64,000 nucleotides of DNA. Source: Mucor racemosus. Taxonomy: Eukaryota > Mucoromycota > Mucoromycetes > Mucorales > Mucoraceae. The number at the start of each line of letters is the position of its first letter. Within the stretch, counting starts at the first letter, position 1. The position numbers and the translations under genes are program-made. Shown here in pieces: positions 57,778 to 64,000 of this stretch. The stretch lies in contig JAPEHQ010000001.1 in the NCBI GenBank assembly GCA_027405735.1, positions 248,001-312,000 of the forward strand, given 5' to 3'. The notes under the pieces were generated by a model. It did no database searches. It saw only the letters and a program-made list of their open reading frames with translations, and was not told where the DNA came from.

Positions 57778-59436
57778 ATGCCTGGTCTTTATATGCTCGA
57801 TTACGGAGCAGGAAATGTTCGCAGTTTAGTCAATGCCATTAATCATTTGGGTTATGAAATTACTTTTGTTAAAGAGCCATCAGACATTGCCCTTGCCGAT
57901 AAACTTATTTTCCCCGGTGTAGGAGATTTTGGCTTTGCTATGCGTGCTTTACGTACTAAGGGATATGCTGAACCATTAAAAGCATATATTGCATCTGGAA
58001 AACCTTTCATGGGTATCTGTGTTGGTATGCAAACACTTTTTGAGGGTTCCTCAGAAAGCGATGAACCTGGTTTAGGTGTTATTCCTGGAAAGACTATTAA
58101 ATTTGATAATACAACCAAGGCAGTTCCTCACATGGGCTGGAACCATATGCAACTTTTAAAGAATCAACCCAATGGATCCACTGGACAACCTGTCAATTAC
58201 AACATTGATGAGGATAAAGTCTATTATTTCGTTCACTCATACTGCGCTCGTTACAGTGAAGAAAATAAGGATTGGGTTTTAGCTACCACACAATATGGCG
58301 ATGAAGTTTTCATTTCTTCTGTACAAAAGGGTAATGTTTTTGCTACGCAATTCCATCCTGAAAAGAGTGGTTATGCTGGTCTCGATCTTTTGAAATCTTT
58401 CATTTCTGGAACTGGCCTTGTTGATGAAAAGACTGTTACCAGTAAAGCTCCTGTCAAACTTGAACAAGATACATTTACTAGACGTATTATTGCTTGTTTG
58501 GATGTTCGTGCTAACGATAATGGTGATTTAGTTGTTACTAAAGGTGATCAATATGATGTTCGTGAGACTGATGGCGGTAATGATGTTCGTAATCTGGGTA
58601 AGCCTGTTGAGTTGGCTAAACGCTATTTTGAAGAAGGTGCTGATGAGGTTACCTTTTTAAATATCACAAGCTTCCGTAATTGTCCTTTAGGTGATACACC
58701 TATGCTTGAAGTCTTGAAACGTACTTCTGAAAGTGTATTTGTTCCTTTGACTATTGGTGGTGGTATTCGTGATGTTACTGATCCTGATGGCACTGTTCAC
58801 CCTGCATTTGAAGTTGCTGGTGAATATTTCCGTTCTGGTGCTGATAAAGTTTCTATTGGTAGTGATGCTGTTTATTGTGCAGAGAATTTCATTGCTAATG
58901 GTGGTAAAAAGAATGGTACAACCGCCATTGAAACTATTGCTGAAGCCTATGGTTCTCAAGCTGTTGTTATTTCTGTTGATCCCCGTCGTGTGTATGTCAA
59001 AGATCCCAAGGATACCACTCACAGTACTGTCAAGAACTCAATTCCCGGTCCTAATGGTGAGCAATACTGTTGGTATCAATGTACTGTCATGGGTGGTCGT
59101 GAAGGTCGTGATTTAGATGTTATTCAATTAGTTACTGCTTGTGAACAATTAGGTGCTGGTGAAATCTTGTTAAACTGTATGGATCGTGATGGTACTAATT
59201 CTGGTTTCGAGCTTGAGCTTATTAGTTCAGTAAGAGATGCAGTTAAAATTCCTGTTATTGCTTCTAGTGGTGCTGGTCGTGTTGAAGATTTCGTTGAAGT
59301 TTTTGAAAAGACAGGTGTTGAAGCGGCTTTAGCAGCTGGTATTTTCCATCGTCAAGAAGTGCCTCTACAAGCTGTCAAAGAGTTTGTGAAAGAATCTGGT
59401 GTTGCAATTAGACCTATTGATACAACCACTTTGTAA
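57778..59436 (+). CDS. HIS7: Imidazole glycerol phosphate synthase hisHF
   Basis: Bifunctional enzyme of histidine synthesis: an N-terminal glutaminase makes ammonia, and the C-terminal cyclase converts PRFAR to imidazole glycerol phosphate and AICAR. 552 aa in one exon, as long as yeast His7. The glutaminase has [18 protein letters not shown], Cys81 in [11 protein letters not shown] and His193/Glu195 in QFHPEKSG. The cyclase starts near 232 with RRIIACLDV (catalytic Asp242) and has [36 protein letters not shown] and PVIASSGAG. Plant- and fungus-type fusion; bacteria use two genes. Codon use (many GGT, GCT, CGT) suggests good expression. Confidence 0.98.
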   Translation: MPGLYMLDYGAGNVRSLVNAINHLGYEITFVKEPSDIALADKLIFPGVGDFGFAMRALRTKGYAEPLKAYIASGKPFMGICVGMQTLFEGSSESDEPGLGVIPGKTIKFDNTTKAVPHMGWNHMQLLKNQPNGSTGQPVNYNIDEDKVYYFVHSYCARYSEENKDWVLATTQYGDEVFISSVQKGNVFATQFHPEKSGYAGLDLLKSFISGTGLVDEKTVTSKAPVKLEQDTFTRRIIACLDVRANDNGDLVVTKGDQYDVRETDGGNDVRNLGKPVELAKRYFEEGADEVTFLNITSFRNCPLGDTPMLEVLKRTSESVFVPLTIGGGIRDVTDPDGTVHPAFEVAGEYFRSGADKVSIGSDAVYCAENFIANGGKKNGTTAIETIAEAYGSQAVVISVDPRRVYVKDPKDTTHSTVKNSIPGPNGEQYCWYQCTVMGGREGRDLDVIQLVTACEQLGAGEILLNCMDRDGTNSGFELELISSVRDAVKIPVIASSGAGRVEDFVEVFEKTGVEAALAAGIFHRQEVPLQAVKEFVKESGVAIRPIDTTTL

Positions 59437-60297
59437 ATATATAATAATAATAAAATATAAATGTCATATATAAAATTAGCGATATTTCAGCGTATATTAC
59501 TATTTTTTCAAAGGTAATGAGCAGTATTATGTATAAGCATTGTGTTTGAGTGTAATGGTATAAAAACATGCATATTTGCATAATCAACTCTTCGTTTTTA
59601 TTTCATCTGAGGTATAATTTTCACTATATTTGAAACCGACACTAGATGGTTTCATGTTGTTAATTACTTAATTTTTACAATTAACTTTTTGAACAAAAAA
59701 TATGATATGAAAGAGCAGCTTCATGGGCTCATTTTTCATTATGTAATATTATATAAAATCATGCCATCTCGAGTCCTCAAAATCATTTGAAGATTGAAAA
59801 TTGTGGCGCGGTATATTTTTTCATAAAATAATGAATATTTTTCGAGGGGTAAAAACTCATGTATCTTGAATCATTACATATACATGCATTTTTCGATATA
59901 TTATGATTCAAAATGAGTGCTATAAAAGTTCAAATGCCTACCATTAACACGCTATTTATAATAACTGTTGGAAAGTTATTATTATATATATAGCCACTAG
60001 CATTCCGCCATAGGGAAGGAGGTGGCATTTCGATTCTCTTTTTGAGTTCTAGAGTAGGTTTTGTAGGAGTGAAGGAGTTGCAGAAGCATCAGGCAGCTTT
60101 CTATTTTGAGTCACCAACCAAGTGTATTTCGCTTGTGTGACGCTCTAGTCAGCACGTTGTTTTCTTGTTCTTTTGTATATCTGAACAGCAGTTGTGAATA
60201 ATTATATAAAGATTTTCAATTCTACTCTTTTTTTTTTCTTTCTCTCTTTTTCTTTCTTTCCTTTCTTCTTTTTTGTCATTTATTTGAAATTAAGTAA
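59437..60297. other. Intergenic, 5' flank of NUM1-like gene
   Basis: 861 bp with no ORF of note. A long CT-rich tract (about 60222-60275) lies just before the ATG, common before fungal starts. Confidence 0.4.
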
Positions 60298-63200
60298 ATG
60301 GCGAAACCAATAACAACAAGTCTCTCAGAGACAATGTCCAAACAGAAAAGACCAATTTCATTTTCTGGAATGAATGTTCATCAAATAAAATCAGAACTAA
60401 CTGCACAACTGAACGACAAGGAAAAATTATTGGGAAAAGTTGGAACAAGTCAAATTAGTCGAAATGCCTTGATAAAGCAAACTGATATTATTAGGAAAGA
60501 GATATTGGATTTAAATCGATATGAACAAGAAGATGAATTACCTGATGAGATTAGATCCAAATTAGAAGGTTTAGCTAACGAAGTACAGTTTTTAAAGAGC
60601 TCAAAGGTACAAATAAAATTAAGCTTTTTTGAAGGAAAAAAAAAAAAAAAAAAAAAAAAAAAAACATGTTTGATCTAATTGTTTCTTTCTAGTCAACTGG
60701 TTTACAAGATAATAATATAAATTCTTCTTCCCCTCTGTTGTTACCTCCTGCTCCAACTAATTCTTCACCTTCAAAGCAACGTACAAAAGTAGCAAATGGA
60801 AATAGACGAAATCCTGATATTGAATTTGCAACCGAAATTGGTCAGGGATTGTTGATTGAAGTACGGAAACTTCAAGTGAATATCCAAGAAAAAGATGAAA
60901 CAATTAAACAATTGGAATTAGCATTGGCTGATAAAGAGAGAAACCAAGAATCTTCCCAAAGGCATTTAAAACAAAGAGAAGAAGTTGAAGGTAGGACAAA
61001 CTATCCAGGATTTTTGTTGGCGCAAAAAAACTAATAGATTTATAGAGAGATTAAAGGAAGAAAATTGGAATCTTGAAGTTGCAAATCAAGAGCTTCGTAC
61101 ACATTTATCAGAATCAAATCAAACCGTAACCAAACACAACTCAGAATTCAGCAGAGTTACGAAACAATTAAAGAGCCAATCTGAACAAATTGAAATTATG
61201 AAAGCTCAAGAAGAGAAAAATACATCTGTAATGGAAGCAATGAAGGCCCGTCATGAACAAGAAACATATCATCTTAGACGACATGCAGCTAGTGCACAAC
61301 GTGATAATTCCCAGTTGCAAAAGCAAGTAGAAGCACTAAACACAGAGCTTAAAATCTGTAAAGCAAAACTATCCATTAAATTAGCTACTACTTCTCGTAC
61401 TGAAGAATTGAGTACTATTGAGCCTAATGTTGAGCCTATTCAAGATCAAGATTCAGAATCCGATCAAGTCAATAATGCAACATCTACTGCAACTGTTTCA
61501 CCACAATCTCGTAATCAAGCTATGGAGACTGAAACGTTAAAGCAATCTTTAGCTCATGCACATCGAATTATCTCGAATCTCAGAAGCTCTTACCATAAAG
61601 AAAAGTTAGAGAAATTTGAAATCAAAAAGATGTTATCAGATAGTCAAGAAACAATTGAACAAATGAGTAAGGAAATGACTAGTTGGAATGCCAACAATAC
61701 TATCTCCTTAGAAAATGGTGGCCATGGTCGTACAAAGGCAAATGGTAAAAAGAAGCCCTTGGCAAAAAAGAGAAGAGGTGGCGTAGCTAGACAACCTAGG
61801 GGTCTTTGTCCTAACGAATCAGACACAGATCAACAACTCGAATTGAATGGGGAGGATGATGATGAAGAGGAGGAATTATTAGAAAGCGAGGAGGAAAATA
61901 ATCATGAAAGTGCTGAAGAAGACCCAATGAGTTATTTTGGAAATGTTACGGGAAATACATTAGATAGTATGTTTGCTAATAGTACTCCATTTGCTTCAAT
62001 TTCTATGAAACCATTATCCTCTGAATTGGAAGCCAAGGTTCAAGTTATTGATGCAGGTACAAATACCGATCCTTTGGAATTTGGAACATGTGCACATAAT
62101 CATTCTTCCGAATCATTATCATCACCTTCAACGTTGATGGTTTCATCGTCATTACCTGTCAATGAACAACAAGAACAAGAAAGTGATACACGTTCTGACT
62201 CCTTTGTAGTACAAGACAGAAATGTTCCTCATTTTAATAATCAGGAGGTGTCTTACGAAAATGGTGCTACAACAACAACCAATGCAGTTAATGGTACAAA
62301 CAATCCTACAATTGAAAGTAATGCTACTCGATCTGATGAACCTTTGTCAGCCAATAATGTATCAAAGCCTCATAATATCAAGATTCCATCAGAGATACCC
62401 GCCGAAATATATATTCAAGAACAAATATCAAAGGCATTGATCAAGGAGAGACAAGAAATAGCTGAACGTGCAGAATCCATTCTTTCTCCTGAACAGATGG
62501 AGACATTGTTGTCCAAAATTCAACATTTACAATCAAATTCCACATCGAAATCGATCAAAAATGATGTCAATAACTTATCGAAATCGACTCCTGGGCATAA
62601 GGATTCGACTGAAGATCAATTGGTGCCTAAATCAGATGTTGATAAACTGATTGAAACAGCTATTTTGGAAAAGACGGCTGATATGATTCATAAATCCAAG
62701 ATGGAGGAATTAGTCGCAACTCTAGTACAAGAAGAAAAGTCTACATTTGTAAAGGAAATGACAGCAAATATGATACCCAAGACTGAGGTAGATGCCTTAG
62801 TTCAAGAAGCCACAGAAAAGGCAAATGCTGAAGCAATTCAAGTACAAAAGGAGATGGTAACCAAAACTGATGTAGATAATTTGGTTCAAGAAGCTCGTAA
62901 AGAGTCAATTGTGGAAGCTCAAAAGAATATGGTAACTAAAACTGAAGCAGACTCAATGGCTCTAGCAGCCGTAGCTTTAGCAACCGAGAAATTAATCAAA
63001 AAGAAGGCTCAAGAAAAGGATGCGTTAGTATCTGATATGATTTCAAAAGAAGATGCAGAAGATATGGTTCAACAAGCATCATTGGCTGAAAAGAACAAGG
63101 TTCAAGAGCAAGTTGATATGGCACTTGCCACTGCATTAGAGAAGCAAAAATCTGAATTAGAGATAGCTAAGAAGTCTGAAATTGAGCAAATGGAAGCTAC

Positions 63201-64000
63201 CAATGCAACAACATTAGAGAAATTGCAAACAGAGATGGATGCTGTCAAGAAATCTGAACTAGACAAATTGATCTTGGAATTAGAAGCTCGAAAGAATACA
63301 GAATTGGAGGGTCAAAAGAGAGAACTTGAGACTACCAAAACAGTTGAATTAGAAAAGCAGAGATTAGATATTCAAGCAGCAATGGAGGCTAAATTAGATG
63401 AACAAAAACAAGAAATTGAATCAAGAATTGCCGATATTGAAAAGCAAAAAGAAGAGATAAACATTGTCAAGCAAGCAGAGATTGATGCTTTGAGCAAGAA
63501 TATTGAAGCTTACAAGAAAGAATCTGAAGAAACAGTTCAAAGAATGAAGACTATGCTTACAAAAGATAGTGCAAATGTGCTTGTGAAGCGTGCTGTAGCC
63601 GAGGCACTGGAGGCTTCTGACAAAAAGCATTCTGAAGCTTTAGCAGGTATGATTTCAAGAGAATTTGCTCTTCGCATGGTGCAAGATGAAGTGGCCAAGG
63701 CATTAGAAACAGAAAGAAAAGAAGCTAATGAAAGAGAAGAATCTGAGGCAATGTATATGATTTCCAAGGCAGAAGCTGAAGCTTTAGCAAAGGTTGCCGC
63801 TGCAGATGCAATCGTCAAGGAACGTCAAACAATGGCAGCTCGTGAAAAGGAATTGATTTCTAAAGAAGAAGCTGATTCATTAGCAGAAGCTGCTGCAAGA
63901 GAAGCTGTTGATAAAGAAAGAACTGAGTCTGCTTCGGTTTTAGCTAAGGAAAGAAAGGCATTGCGTGAGAAAGAAGAGCGTATGATTACTAAGGAAGAAG
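60298..64000 (+). CDS. NUM1/ApsA-like cortical nuclear-migration protein, N-terminal part
   Basis: Exons 60298-60606, 60693-60990 and 61046 onward; the frame is open to the window end (at least 1186 residues). After a short N-terminus, the signature IEFATEIGQGLLIEVRKLQ lies near residues 135-155, with coiled coil before and after it. Then come an acidic tract (DDDEEEELLESEEEN), a Ser/Thr/Asn region and long charged coiled coil with degenerate repeats of the type MVTKTEVDNLVQEA and MISKEEADSLA. ApsA/Num1 proteins anchor dynein at the cortex for nuclear migration and end in a PH domain, which would lie outside the window. Intron 1 holds a run of about 27 A (60638-60664). Confidence 0.88.

Noticed and set aside
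58754..59116. Alternative-frame ORFs inside HIS7
   Set aside because: Frame-shifted readings of a well-supported gene; composition is hydrophobic junk.

Overview
The window is nuclear DNA of a fungus, most likely an early-diverging one of the Mucorales type. The signs are strong AT-richness, many short introns (about 45-80 nt), a fused hisHF-type HIS7, a Num1/ApsA-type cortical anchor, a LysM wall protein, and a textbook U12-type AT-AC intron, a class kept in Mucoromycotina but lost in most other fungi. The species cannot be fixed from sequence alone. Every multi-exon model here was spliced by hand and checked to keep frame across its junctions.  Layout. 1-5449 is a host block: the end of an FG-rich gene, importin-9 (9 exons, one U12 intron) and, divergently, ribosomal protein eL37. 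5450-25270 is mainly a transposon nest. It holds an almost perfect 2.07-kb inverted repeat made from two copies of a CACTA-ended element family. One copy is split by a solo LTR and the other by a dead Tc1/mariner. A second solo LTR follows, then a 5.6-kb non-LTR retrotransposon with two intact ORFs sitting inside an older repeat. 25895-36624 is a compact host block: a small unknown ORF, a small secreted protein, RFC clamp-loader subunit, ZNF511-like zinc finger, MND1, an FMP30/NAPE-PLD-like hydrolase, a LysM plus 3D-domain wall protein and an ELO-family protein. 36625-48724 is a second repeat zone: the empty copy of the LINE host repeat, two more copies of the CACTA-ended family, a TA-flanked element with long terminal inverted repeats, a MITE-like element and a tRNA-like relic. 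49055-64000 is host again: a Hal4/Hal5-type kinase, a TBC RabGAP, the Golgi SNARE GOS1, a glutamine-rich unknown, HIS7 and the 5' part of a NUM1/ApsA-like coiled-coil protein cut by the window edge.  Host genes cover nuclear import, translation, replication (RFC, with an MCB box just upstream), meiotic recombination (MND1), lipid metabolism, wall remodelling, vesicle traffic (a RabGAP beside GOS1), histidine synthesis (with Gcn4-type sites) and nuclear positioning. They are a normal gene set rather than one operon-like system.  The most notable items are the U12 intron, the young palindrome with nested insertions whose empty sites can be read in sister copies, a LINE whose first in-frame ATG is supplied by its own target-site duplication, an ELO protein with Gln in place of a His of the HxxHH box, and a possible dynein-intermediate-chain fragment carried inside the CACTA-ended family.
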